This document shows, one piece after another, positions 1-7,201 of a stretch of 35,097 nucleotides of DNA (position 1 is its first letter; every line of letters begins with the position of its first letter). The notes under the pieces were generated by a model, which was given only the letters and a program-made list of their open reading frames with translations, was not told the origin of the DNA and ran no database searches. Source of the stretch: JBFLXR01 sp040757065 (GTDB lineage Bacteria > Pseudomonadota > Gammaproteobacteria > Burkholderiales > Gallionellaceae). The DNA lies in the NCBI GenBank assembly GCA_040757065.1, contig JBFLXR010000020.1:1-35097 (forward strand). Reading direction: 5' to 3'. The translations under genes were made by a program, and so were the position numbers.

Positions 1-108
1 GAGCGACCGAAGAGATCGCTGGGGGGCCTGACGCCCTCGGCGTACGCAGCACAACTGGCAGGAAAATCGGTTATATTACCCACGGACTCTAAAGCCCCGT
101 GCTACTGA
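1..108 (+). mobile_element. 3' end of an IS3-family transposase (OrfB), partial
   Basis: Reading frame 1 is open from the window edge to a TGA at 106-108. Its 35 residues contain the tail typical of IS3-family OrfB integrases, with an RPKRSLGGLTPSAYA motif and a DSKAPCY ending. This part lies downstream of the DDE catalytic core, so no catalytic residue can be checked. The rest of the IS lies left of the window. Its right terminus must fall between 109 and about 140, because homology to an EAL domain starts right after. I cannot place the terminal inverted repeat or a target duplication with only one end visible. Confidence 0.72.
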
Positions 109-518
109 AAAACGGGGGGACGTCGGACGTACAGGATACCCAGCACAAACTGGCTGCGCTAAAAACACTCGGCGTGCACTTGTCCATCGACGATTTCGGG
201 ACGGGTTACTCTTCGCTGGCTTATCTCAGCCGCTTCGAGATCGACAAGCTGAAAATCGACCAAAGCTTTATCTCGGGCATTCCGCGCGACCCGACCAACC
301 GCGAAATCGCCGCCACCATCATCGGGCTGGCGCGCAATCTCAATGTGCAATCGGTTGCAGAAGGCGTAGAAACAAGAGAACAGCTCGACTTCCTGACGCA
401 GAACGGCTGCGATTTGTATCAAGGCTACTTGTACAGCAAGCCTGTCCCCGCCGCCGTCATTACCGAATTACTCGGCAAGCACAGACAAGACCCAGCGCAC
501 TGGAACTACACGATCTGA
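109..518 (+). pseudogene. EAL-domain c-di-GMP phosphodiesterase, 5'-truncated by the IS
   Basis: From about 141 the frame encodes the C-terminal half of an EAL domain: an LAALKTLG helix, the DDFGTGYSSL loop that holds metal-binding aspartates, LKIDQSFI with the conserved lysine, the AEGVE motif, and QGYLYSKP near the end. The domain is closed by a TGA at 516-518. The first half, including the signature E-x-L motif and the next metal ligands, is absent. It is replaced by the IS3 transposase tail that stops at 108. A GTG at 99 could formally open the frame, but it lies inside the transposase gene, and the product could not be a working phosphodiesterase. The original gene was probably a longer GGDEF-EAL or sensor-EAL protein. 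I read this as a dead remnant. Confidence 0.8.
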
Positions 519-529
519 CCCGCAAATAA

Positions 530-553
530 CAATGGCCGGTTTCCCGGCCATTG
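530..553. terminator. Bidirectional rho-independent terminator
   Basis: A perfect 10-bp GC-rich stem (CAATGGCCGG at 530-539 with its complement at 544-553) and a TTTC loop lie between the EAL remnant and the convergent beta-barrel gene. There is no long T-tract, so strength is uncertain. Position between two converging genes supports the call. Confidence 0.6.
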
Positions 554-572
554 TCGCTTCAGCAGATGAAAC

Positions 573-1256
573 TCACCATTGATAGGTCACGCCGATCGAT
601 GCGACCGGGTAATAACGGAAGTTTTTCATCGAGTCGTTCAGCTTGGTTTGCTCGGCTGCCGCACTGGCTTGCACCTGCGCGCAAACCGCCGGTGCGACGC
701 CGACTCCGCACGTCGCCGTCAACGCGGTCTTGGGGGAACCCTGGAACAAAATACCTATGTCGCTGGTGACGCCCCAGCCCTTGCCGGACGCAACCGGATT
801 GCCGAAACCGATCCCCAGATAGGGCGCAACCGAGTTGAAGGTTGTCGTACCATTCACTCCACCGATCTGTGTGGCGTTATATACCACGCCACCCAGCGTG
901 TAGGTACCGCCTGTCGGGGTGCCGGTAAAGCTGGCCTTATTGTTGTTGTACACCAGACCGCCGGATACGCGGAAACCGGCGTCGCTCGACGGATACCAGT
1001 CCGCCAGCGCCGTAACCGTCTGCAATTGCAGTTTGGCGTTGTAGTTCACCGTGTTGCGCATGCCGTTGAAGCTGTAATTGAATGCGTTGAATCCCAAGCG
1101 GCCAACCACACCCTCGTGCGGCGTTTGAACCGCGATATCCGCTCCCAGACCGAGCGTACCGACCTTGGCCGTCACCGCAGTGCCTTCCGCAAAAGCTGCG
1201 GACTGCATCAGCGCCAGCAAAACGGCACCGCCTGCCAACTTATTGATCTGTTGCAT
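573..1256 (-). CDS. Secreted outer-membrane beta-barrel protein
   Basis: The 227-residue protein opens with a classical signal peptide (MQQINKLAGGAVLLALMQSAAFA, cleavage after AFA near residue 23). Alternating hydrophobic, aromatic and glycine-rich strands follow, and it ends in YQW, the aromatic C-terminal residue used by the BAM machinery. Internal segments such as SVAPYLGIGFGN and PVASIGVTYQW fit an OmpW/OmpA-like 8-strand barrel. The residues between about 180 and 210 (Ala, Gln, Lys, Asp) could form a surface loop, and two Cys (GVGVAP flanked) may form a disulfide. A ribosome-binding site, GGGAGG on the minus strand (1261-1266), sits 4 nt before the ATG. The leader has a small hairpin at 1284-1300. 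No substrate can be inferred. Confidence 0.8.
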   Translation of the reverse strand: MQQINKLAGGAVLLALMQSAAFAEGTAVTAKVGTLGLGADIAVQTPHEGVVGRLGFNAFNYSFNGMRNTVNYNAKLQLQTVTALADWYPSSDAGFRVSGGLVYNNNKASFTGTPTGGTYTLGGVVYNATQIGGVNGTTTFNSVAPYLGIGFGNPVASGKGWGVTSDIGILFQGSPKTALTATCGVGVAPAVCAQVQASAAAEQTKLNDSMKNFRYYPVASIGVTYQW

Positions 1257-1381
1257 AAAGCCTCCCAGTAAATTATTCGGACTCCAAGTTTTCAGCTTGG
1301 CAACACAATCTAACTGGAAGCCCCTTCCGAGACAATGGGAAAATACCCTAAAAGCATAAGGGATTCAGCGCAAACATAAAG
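1257..1381. other. Leader/promoter region of the beta-barrel gene
   Basis: This spacer separates the beta-barrel gene from the tRNA-type terminator. It contains the gene's ribosome-binding site and a small hairpin, CCAAG (1284-1288) with CTTGG (1296-1300). No coding capacity is evident. Confidence 0.4.
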
Positions 1382-1413
1382 AAAAACGGCCCGCAATCAT
1401 GCGAGCCGTTTTT
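1382..1413 (-). terminator. Original terminator of the tRNA-Pro gene
   Basis: The stem AAAAACGGC (1382-1390) pairs with GCCGTTTTT (1405-1413) and gives a minus-strand hairpin followed by a U-rich run. It lies directly beyond attL, so before the element integrated it would have sat just after the CCA end of tRNA-Pro. It is now separated from the intact tRNA gene by 6.6 kb. Confidence 0.7.
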
Positions 1414-1416
1414 AAA

Positions 1417-1462
<46 letters not shown>

Positions 1463-1540
1463 TGGGAAATAATATCTTGTATAAATAATACATTAGAGTA
1501 ATATTTTGTCTCATTGGGACAATTTTGGGACAGTACAAAT

Positions 1541-2578
1541 ATGGCAACAATTATCCAGCGCGGCGACAAATGGCAAGCCAAAATTCGGAGGCACGGCTAT
1601 CCAACAAAAAGCAAAACATTTCTAAAACAAAGGGATGCTGAGGCATGGGCACGCATTCAAGAAGCGGAGATGGATAGAGGGGTATGGCGTGATCGCTCAA
1701 GCGCAGATGCCACGACTTTTTATGCTTTACTTGACCGATATATTAAAGATGTTGTCCCGACAAAACGAGGCAAAGAAGTCGAGACGCTACGCATAAAAAC
1801 ATTAATGAAGGATGATATTGCAAAGCATAAGTTATCGTCCCTTACTCCGTTAGTGCTTGCCGAATGGCGAGATAGCCGCCTTTCCGCTGGCTGCGTCGGT
1901 GCGACCGTGCGCCGTGAACTGGACATTGTAAGCGCCGTTTTCAATTGGGCGCGGCGTGAATTAATGATTGCCGTCGAAAATCCGGTTTCATCTATTCGTC
2001 GCCCGCCCCCTTCACAATGGAGAGACCGTCGCCTTGAAGAAGGTGAAGAAGAAAAGCTGATGCGAGCACTCGAAGATCATCCGGTTGAAGGAGAAAAAAA
2101 GTATAGGGTAGGCACTCGTAACAAATGGCTTAAGCCGTTGGTTCAGTTTGCACTAGAAACTGCCATGCGTAGAGGGGAAATATTATCGCTCACATGGGAC
2201 AATGTTGACCTTGAAAAACAAATTATATTTTTGCCTCTTACAAAGAACGGCTCTTCGCGCACTGTCCCGCTTTCAAAAAGAGCGGTAGAAATTCTGGCTG
2301 ACATTAAGCCTACTAGCACTATGATTGATGATGAAAGCACCGGGCGAGTCTTTCCTGTAAGCGTTGACTCATTAAAAAAGGCGTGGGAAAGGGCTGTTGC
2401 TCGCGCTGAACTAACGGATTTAAGGTTTCACGACTTGCGCCATGAGGCCGCAAGCCGTATGGCAGAGAAACTGCCGAATGTCATCGAATTGGCTTCAGTA
2501 ACGGGGCATCGCGATGTGCGAATGCTCTCGAGGTATTACCATCCGAAGGCGGAAGATTTGGCGAAGAAGCTGGGATAA
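1541..2578 (+). CDS. int: Tyrosine recombinase (integrase)
   Basis: This 345-residue site-specific recombinase would integrate and excise the element at tRNA-Pro. The N-terminal part (MATIIQRGDKWQAKIRRHGY) is the arm-binding domain typical of phage and island integrases. A SAM-like core-binding domain spans about 55-150 and the catalytic domain about 165-340. Visible catalytic residues (numbered from 1541) are Arg210 in TAMRRGE, His297 and Arg300 in FHDLRHEA, His323 in TGHRD, and the nucleophile Tyr332 in SRYYHP. An upstream in-frame ATG at 1514 would add nine residues unlike the family, so 1541 is preferred. The start lies only 79 bp inside attL. Two GGGACA copies (1516-1521, 1527-1532) sit just before it and may allow control by whatever binds the right-arm array. 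Confidence 0.93.
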   Translation: MATIIQRGDKWQAKIRRHGYPTKSKTFLKQRDAEAWARIQEAEMDRGVWRDRSSADATTFYALLDRYIKDVVPTKRGKEVETLRIKTLMKDDIAKHKLSSLTPLVLAEWRDSRLSAGCVGATVRRELDIVSAVFNWARRELMIAVENPVSSIRRPPPSQWRDRRLEEGEEEKLMRALEDHPVEGEKKYRVGTRNKWLKPLVQFALETAMRRGEILSLTWDNVDLEKQIIFLPLTKNGSSRTVPLSKRAVEILADIKPTSTMIDDESTGRVFPVSVDSLKKAWERAVARAELTDLRFHDLRHEAASRMAEKLPNVIELASVTGHRDVRMLSRYYHPKAEDLAKKLG

Positions 2579-2650
2579 GAAACGCCCCAGAATTTATGGA
2601 TTGGATGATTAATTTTGGATTCTAGCACGCCATCAACTTTATTATAAATT

Positions 2651-2668
2651 TGTTGCTAAATGGCAACA
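2651..2668. promoter_or_regulatory. Inverted repeat upstream of the element's barrel gene
   Basis: TGTTGC (2651-2656) and GCAACA (2663-2668) form a perfect 6-bp inverted repeat with a 6-nt spacer in the AT-rich gap between int and the barrel gene. It could be an operator or a weak hairpin after int. Confidence 0.3.
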
Positions 2669-2716
2669 TCTCCTGATTCTTATTTGATTTACTTGCAACA
2701 TTGGCATACTGTTTCA

Positions 2717-2729
2717 AACGTAGTACGTT
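2717..2729. promoter_or_regulatory. Candidate operator, AACGTA-G-TACGTT
   Basis: This perfect 6-1-6 palindrome lies 30 bp before the ATG of the element's barrel gene, a typical place for a repressor or activator site. The same 6-1-6 geometry occurs upstream of the element's HTH gene (7485-7497), with a different sequence. The function is inferred from position only. Confidence 0.35.
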
Positions 2730-2758
2730 GAACTTAACAATCATGAAGGGGGAAAAAA

Positions 2759-3337
2759 ATGAAAACGAAATTTGCTTCCTTAGTGGGCATGGCTTTACTG
2801 TCCACAACCGTTTATGCAGAAAACATGTATGTTGCTGTGGATGCAGGGCAATCTAAAGCCGCGGATGCATGCACCGGCATTCCCGCTGGTGTAAGCTGTA
2901 AAAACACAGGAACGGCTGCAAGAATAGCGGGGGGTTATAACTTCAACACAAACTTTGGTCTGGAAGCCAGTTATACAGATTATGGCAAAGGCTCAATGAG
3001 CGGGACAGTGTTAGGCTTTCCTGTAACTGGCTCTTTTAGCACCACGGCCGTCCAATTGGCAGGGGTTGGCATGCTTCCGTTGAACGATAGCTTCTCACTT
3101 ACCGCAAAACTGGGGTGGGCCTCTGCAAGTGTGAAAGCTAGCGCTGCCGTTGGACCAGTGGCTGCCAGCGCGACATCTACAAATAATAATGCCGTATGGG
3201 GAATTGGTGCCCAGTACAACCTAACACCGACAATCGGCTTGCGTTTGAATTATGAAGATTTGGGCAAAGTGGGCAACGCTCAAACAGGCAAATCCAAGCT
3301 AACTGCTGTGACTGGTGGGGTGGTTGTAAAATTCTAA
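2759..3337 (+). CDS. Outer-membrane beta-barrel protein (OmpA/OmpW-like), element cargo
   Basis: The 192-residue product has a signal peptide (MKTKFASLVGMALLSTTVYA, cleavage near residue 20). An 8-strand-type barrel follows, with an AGGYNFNTNFGLEASYTDYG strand pair, YNLTPTIGLRLNYEDLG before the last strands, and a C-terminal Phe (VVVKF). Two Cys near residues 38 and 47 could pair in the first loop. The pattern matches the OMP beta-barrel family (OmpA N-terminal-like), with no peptidoglycan-binding domain. A strong ribosome-binding site (AAGGGGG, about 2746-2752) precedes the ATG, and a good terminator follows, so it is a single-gene unit. Phage receptors and adhesins are often such barrels, and a mobile element could alter host surface properties with one. 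That role is inference. Confidence 0.82.
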   Translation: MKTKFASLVGMALLSTTVYAENMYVAVDAGQSKAADACTGIPAGVSCKNTGTAARIAGGYNFNTNFGLEASYTDYGKGSMSGTVLGFPVTGSFSTTAVQLAGVGMLPLNDSFSLTAKLGWASASVKASAAVGPVAASATSTNNNAVWGIGAQYNLTPTIGLRLNYEDLGKVGNAQTGKSKLTAVTGGVVVKF

Positions 3338-3366
3338 TCAGCGAACAATCAAAATCCTAGGGGGTG

Positions 3367-3391
3367 GGGGCTGGCATTTCAGCCCCTTTTT
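3367..3391 (+). terminator. Rho-independent terminator of the barrel gene
   Basis: The stem GGGGCT (3367-3372) pairs with AGCCCC (3381-3386) and is followed by five T. It ends the plus-strand unit and sits between convergent genes. Confidence 0.75.
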
Positions 3392-3419
3392 ATGAACACA
3401 TTAATCCACATTCGCAGGA

Positions 3420-4544
3420 TTACCCCGCCCGATGATGCCCGGATTTATTCTGGTACATCATCTTATCCGCCTTATAAACCAGCTCATCTACTGTTTCGAC
3501 ATGATCCGGGTAAGTAGCCCAACCGACAGAAACCCCGACATTCAACTGCCGATCCATAGCAAGTACGGGTTTTAGCACCTCTTCCTGCAAGCGATTGCAA
3601 AGCAGGGAAATATCTTCGGGTTCATTCAGATTCGGGCAGACAATAGAAAACTCGTCCCCGCCTATGCGAAATACGGTGTCCGAATTCCGTGCCGCTTTCT
3701 GGAGTCTTTTACTCGTTTCTTGCAAAACCATATCCCCGGCAGCATGCCCATAACTATCGTTGACCAGCTTGAATCCATCTAGGTCAACTGAAATCAAGGT
3801 GAACGATCCACCATAGCGATTCACCCGTGCCATCTCGCTCTCAAGAAGTTCATGGAATTTTCTTCTGTTAGCTAAGCCGGTCAACTCGTCTACCAAAGCC
3901 TGAGATCGAAATTTCTCTCCGATGCTGGCAAATTCGACCAGATGCAATCGCAGCATTCTGAAGATAATGAAGAAGTTAATTAACGCCAATATAAATGCGG
4001 CAATCTGAATGATGCGCAACATTTTGGTTTCTTCCTCGGCGGACTGATAAATTTCGACAGACAATTCTTCGAGGAGGGTTAACAGCTTCATGTGGCTGTC
4101 GAAAAACAATTCAGGTTCTGGGTTACGCTTCCCTGCCTCAGCGATCACTTCCTGATAAATTGGCTGCCAGAGCAGTTTGGCCTGCTGAACCTGTATTTGC
4201 GTTTTGCTGCCAGCAGACAATAAATCCAACTTGCCCACCATCCCCCAACCTTCAAAATCGCCTTCCGACAGGTCGGTCAAGTGGCGGTCAAATTGTTCAG
4301 CCAGCGTTTTAATCCGGCTCTGCCTTAATGCAGTTGAACACCCCGCCTTCGGATAATCAGCAATAGCGGCATGTAATTCGTGGAGGATGATTTTGTCGCG
4401 GCTAATCAGGTTCAGCGCGACTGCGTGTTCTTGAATATTTTTTGAGATAAAAAGATTGATCGCTAATACCACGCCATCCAGCAGGATAAAAAAAGCGACT
4501 GGCAGAATCAGTAAACGAGAGAGCTTTTTTAATCTGGTATTCAT
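3420..4544 (-). CDS. Membrane-bound diguanylate cyclase (GGDEF), element cargo
   Basis: This 374-residue protein would synthesise c-di-GMP from two GTP. A first membrane helix (about 11-33) is followed by a roughly 140-residue periplasmic sensor region, a second helix (about 177-199), a short linker and a C-terminal GGDEF domain (about 210-370). The active-site GGDEF is intact at 295-299. DLDGFKLVNDSYGHAAGD carries the conserved metal and guanine-binding residues, and the inhibitory RxxD I-site is present as RNSD (286-289), so feedback inhibition is expected. The sensor region is alpha-helical and vaguely PilJ/MCP-like, with no ligand evident. Being on an integrative element is unusual: it could push the host toward biofilm or altered motility. 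An EAL gene just outside the element is broken. Confidence 0.92.
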   Translation of the reverse strand: MNTRLKKLSRLLILPVAFFILLDGVVLAINLFISKNIQEHAVALNLISRDKIILHELHAAIADYPKAGCSTALRQSRIKTLAEQFDRHLTDLSEGDFEGWGMVGKLDLLSAGSKTQIQVQQAKLLWQPIYQEVIAEAGKRNPEPELFFDSHMKLLTLLEELSVEIYQSAEEETKMLRIIQIAAFILALINFFIIFRMLRLHLVEFASIGEKFRSQALVDELTGLANRRKFHELLESEMARVNRYGGSFTLISVDLDGFKLVNDSYGHAAGDMVLQETSKRLQKAARNSDTVFRIGGDEFSIVCPNLNEPEDISLLCNRLQEEVLKPVLAMDRQLNVGVSVGWATYPDHVETVDELVYKADKMMYQNKSGHHRAG

Positions 4545-4636
4545 ACGTCCATTCTCTACAGCTTATGTCGTTCACTGTGCAAGATCGGTAGACGTTTGTC
4601 AATTGAAAGGAGTTTCCGCCGCGAGTTATATAAAAT

Positions 4637-5002
4637 TGCGCTTCTCATCTTTATAGAATTCCGCTTCGCCTTTGCTAAACAAATTGCGCTTCGCAACTCC
4701 AGATTTCAATGCTTCGCATCTTTATAATTGCGCTTCGTAAAAAAACCCTACTGGTACACAGCCGCGTAAGCGGCGACCGCCCCCCGGAGGGGGCAAGGTC
4801 AAGTTTTTGCGAAGCAAAACTTAGCCCTTGCTTCTTGTTGTCCTTTCCATTTGGTTCATCTGTATTCTTGCGTCATGAGGATTGTCTGTAGGGACGAATG
4901 TGCGCTTCGCATTTTTCCGGAATTTTGATCTCCTTTCAGAGAATTCCGCTTCACTTATTCCGATAGACTGTGCTTCGCATATTTTGGAAATGCGCTTCCC
5001 AT
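4637..5002. repeat. Cluster of near-palindromic TGCGCTTCGCA motifs
   Basis: About ten copies or variants occur: 4637-4648, 4658-4670, 4685-4696, 4708-4720, 4728-4740, an inverted-type copy at 4803-4820 (GTTTTTGCGAAGCAAAAC), 4901-4912, 4943-4953, 4969-4980 and 4991-5002. The best copies read TGCGCTTCGCA, in which TGCG and CGCA are complementary around a 3-nt centre, so each can form a tiny hairpin or bind a dimeric protein. Spacing is irregular (about 20-30 bp inside each of two groups). Most copies are flanked by A/T-rich words, such as ATTTT or TTTATA. Confidence 0.7.
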
Positions 5003-5059
5003 TTTGCGCCCTTGTTGGGGCGCGTTGGCAATGTTCTTTCGGATTGTTAATTCAGCCGC

Positions 5060-5077
5060 CCCGCCCAGCGAGGCGGG
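5060..5077 (-). terminator. Hairpin after rep
   Basis: CCCGCC (5060-5065) pairs with GGCGGG (5072-5077) around a 6-nt loop, 11 bp beyond the rep stop codon. It is followed on the minus strand by no strong U-tract, so it may be only a pause or stabilising hairpin. Confidence 0.4.
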
Positions 5078-5087
5078 AAAAGCGGCG

Positions 5088-7097
5088 TTATGGGTGAGGG
5101 TTTTTTAGACCTGCCGAAGCGGTCAAGTTGAGGCGCTGGCGATGGTGCGGCCACCGCGCAGCGAAGCGAGCAGTGCCACGGTCGCCAAGGCTCGAACTTG
5201 ATGGCGGCGGTGGGTCGTTAAGCTTTTGCAGAGGGGGTGGGGTTGGGGTTGGTTTTTTGACCCCGCCCCCCTGCCTCCCCGGCGAGGGGGAAAGGTTTTG
5301 ATGTTCGGTTTTTGAGGTTTTGGGTTGCGGTTTAGGGGGTTGGTTTTTCCTTGAGTAAGTATCAATAACTTCCCCAACATCATGTTTATATTGAATGTTC
5401 GAAATATTCACAATAGAGTTTGGACTATCTTTTTCTTGTTCAATGTCCGATTTTTGGATAATCCAACCTTTGTTTATGTAATCAAACTTCTCTGTGGGTT
5501 CCCCTTCTTCGATTAATTGCCAAGTTTGGATTTTGTATTTTGTTTCGTCGTCTTTTTCGTCAGGAAAGTAGTCCCTGCTTTTTGATTCTTGCAAAAAGAA
5601 AGGCCGCGCTTTTCTGCTTGCACCCAAGCCGCCACACAATTCTATCCATCTAGCCGCCGCATCAATTCCGTTAATTTTTTCTTTCGGGTTTTTTGCACAA
5701 TATACAGCTTCCCGGAAGTCATTCCATTTCTCAGTTTGTGGAATATCTGATAACTCAATTTTTCGCATTGCTTGCCACCATGCACGCGCGGGCATGCCTG
5801 CTGGCTGATATCCACGCATGCCAATCGCGCTGCGATAACATTCGTTTCTTTCGAATGTGTCCCCTGCACTCTTTTCTGATGTAAAGCCAACTGCATACTT
5901 GAGCAAGTAACTTGTGAATGATTGCGCGCCTTCTCCGGTTTTTTTGTTAAGTTCGATAAGTGTCCGGCTGGGTGTGTTCAGCTCTTTCTCCAGTTTTAAT
6001 ATTTGTAGTTTGGTTTCGTGTCCGATATTTGCAGAGTCGATCTTGAAGTTTGCGTTTGGAAAGACTTCAAAAACAGAATCTATAAATGCAAGCAGTTGTT
6101 CGGCAGGAATCGCGAATGCTATGTGAAGGTGAGGTGTTCCGTCCTCTTGCGCTTCTCCTCCTCTCCAATAAGACCATTCAAAACCCTGATTTTCTTTTTT
6201 CTTGGCAACTTTCTTCCAGAGCCTGTTTAGTTCCACAAGTGCCTCGTCCCCGAACTTGCCGTTCCAATTGTGATTTTTGGATTTATATTTTGGGGTGGGA
6301 TGCCACTCGCCGCGCAGTGTTAAGGTAAGCATACCTAGCGCGAACCCATTATTTTTTGCAAATTCAGTCCAGCCTTTTATGAGCGCGATGGTTTCGTTAT
6401 TTCTCGCTTCTTTACTGGACTCGATTACATCGGTTAGCGGAAAGGTTTCTGACCTAATAACTTTACCAGTTGCCGGATCTTCTACGATGTGTTTTATCTC
6501 CTGCTTGCTAGACCATGCTGCTTGCATTGCAAGATCTGCTTTACGAAACTTGAGCATCCCGTCTGTGACAATGCTCATCCCTTGCGAACCTATTGCGTGG
6601 GTGGCTTGCCCGAGTCGGAATCGCCCAAGCTGAATTTTTCGTTTTAGGTATCTCCGCTCCGCCAATTCCGATCGGTCTGTTATCCCGAGTTCTATGCGCT
6701 GCCGTGCTCGTTCTCTAATATCAGATATATTCGTGTTCTGCATTCTGATTGCGGAAAGAACGGTTTCATCTTGCGCAATTCTTTCTATCCTGCTCAGCCC
6801 GTCTTTTTCGTTAAGCAGAGTATGGATAACACTCTTTTTAATTGTGTGGTCTGATATTCGACTAACGAAGCTTGCAAATATTTTTTTCACACGCTTTGCA
6901 TATGAAAGCTCTCTTCTTAAATTTTCGGATGCATCTCTGCTATAGCAGTACCCGTCCCCTGCCCATTGGTCTTTGATGTCTTCGAGGATGGCATCCGCGC
7001 CGATTTGCCCTATCACCGACTTGTAGGCGGAGTGAATCTCTCGAAGAGTCGAAAAATACTCTTCGCGAGTTAGCCTTTGTGTTGGCGAATGCTGCAT
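5088..7097 (-). CDS. P2 gpA-type HUH replication endonuclease
   Basis: The 669-residue protein resembles the phage replication gene A family (P2 gpA), which nicks the origin and starts rolling-circle replication. The core block has LTLTLRGEWHP (about 257-266), then NHNWNGKFG, then DGTPHLHIAFAIP with the metal-binding HLH at 323-325. A two-tyrosine helix, SYLLKYA, gives Tyr397 and Tyr401 with the Y-x3-Y spacing of superfamily I Rep proteins. About the last 75 residues are proline-rich and low-complexity (PTPTPPP, PPPPSSSS) and probably disordered. The DNA there is much more GC-rich and has a G-quadruplex-like run (5233-5252). The ATG at 7095-7097 has no clear Shine-Dalgarno and follows a perfect palindrome, suggesting regulated initiation. 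It supports an excised, replicating form of the element. Confidence 0.87.
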   Translation of the reverse strand: MQHSPTQRLTREEYFSTLREIHSAYKSVIGQIGADAILEDIKDQWAGDGYCYSRDASENLRRELSYAKRVKKIFASFVSRISDHTIKKSVIHTLLNEKDGLSRIERIAQDETVLSAIRMQNTNISDIRERARQRIELGITDRSELAERRYLKRKIQLGRFRLGQATHAIGSQGMSIVTDGMLKFRKADLAMQAAWSSKQEIKHIVEDPATGKVIRSETFPLTDVIESSKEARNNETIALIKGWTEFAKNNGFALGMLTLTLRGEWHPTPKYKSKNHNWNGKFGDEALVELNRLWKKVAKKKENQGFEWSYWRGGEAQEDGTPHLHIAFAIPAEQLLAFIDSVFEVFPNANFKIDSANIGHETKLQILKLEKELNTPSRTLIELNKKTGEGAQSFTSYLLKYAVGFTSEKSAGDTFERNECYRSAIGMRGYQPAGMPARAWWQAMRKIELSDIPQTEKWNDFREAVYCAKNPKEKINGIDAAARWIELCGGLGASRKARPFFLQESKSRDYFPDEKDDETKYKIQTWQLIEEGEPTEKFDYINKGWIIQKSDIEQEKDSPNSIVNISNIQYKHDVGEVIDTYSRKNQPPKPQPKTSKTEHQNLSPSPGRQGGGVKKPTPTPPPLQKLNDPPPPSSSSLGDRGTARFAARWPHHRQRLNLTASAGLKNPHP

Positions 7098-7099
7098 CG

Positions 7100-7201
7100 T
7101 TTATTCCAAATGGAATAAAGCGAGCACTTATTATCCGCTTATGTTATGTTGAGCTTGAGTGTGTGCGGAGCCATTTGGGATAACAAGTGCTCCGCTTTTT
7201 T
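7100..7201. promoter_or_regulatory. Structured rep leader with an internal plus-strand terminator
   Basis: Several overlapping structures fill the gap between the HTH gene and rep. (1) TTTATTCCA (7100-7108) and TGGAATAAA (7111-7119) form a perfect palindrome ending 2 nt before the rep ATG. (2) 7119-7136 is complementary to 7178-7196 with one mismatch and one bulge, a long stem across a 41-nt loop. (3) GCGGAGC (7165-7171) pairs with GCTCCGC (7189-7195), followed on the plus strand by six T: a textbook terminator antisense to rep. (4) CCAAATGG (7106-7113) is complementary to CCATTTGG (7171-7178). Structures 2 and 3 share 7189-7195, so they exclude each other. Such a layout fits attenuation or counter-transcript control of rep. 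That function is inference. Confidence 0.6.

Larger units (their letters stand above)
4545..5087. other. 543-bp non-coding region rich in short palindromes
   Basis: I see no credible gene here. The region sits between the 5' end of the cyclase gene and the 3' end of rep, both on the minus strand. It holds the TGCGCTTCGCA-type motif cluster (4637-5002), hairpins at 4761-4774 (GCCGC/GCGGC) and 4781-4793 (CCCCC/GGGGG), and a hairpin at 5060-5077 (CCCGCC/GGCGGG) that may terminate rep transcription. Promoter elements for the cyclase gene must lie in its left part. Confidence 0.6.

Noticed and set aside
4637..5002. CRISPR-like array of the TGCGCTTCGCA motifs
   Set aside because: Copies are degenerate, short and irregularly spaced, with no constant-length spacers.
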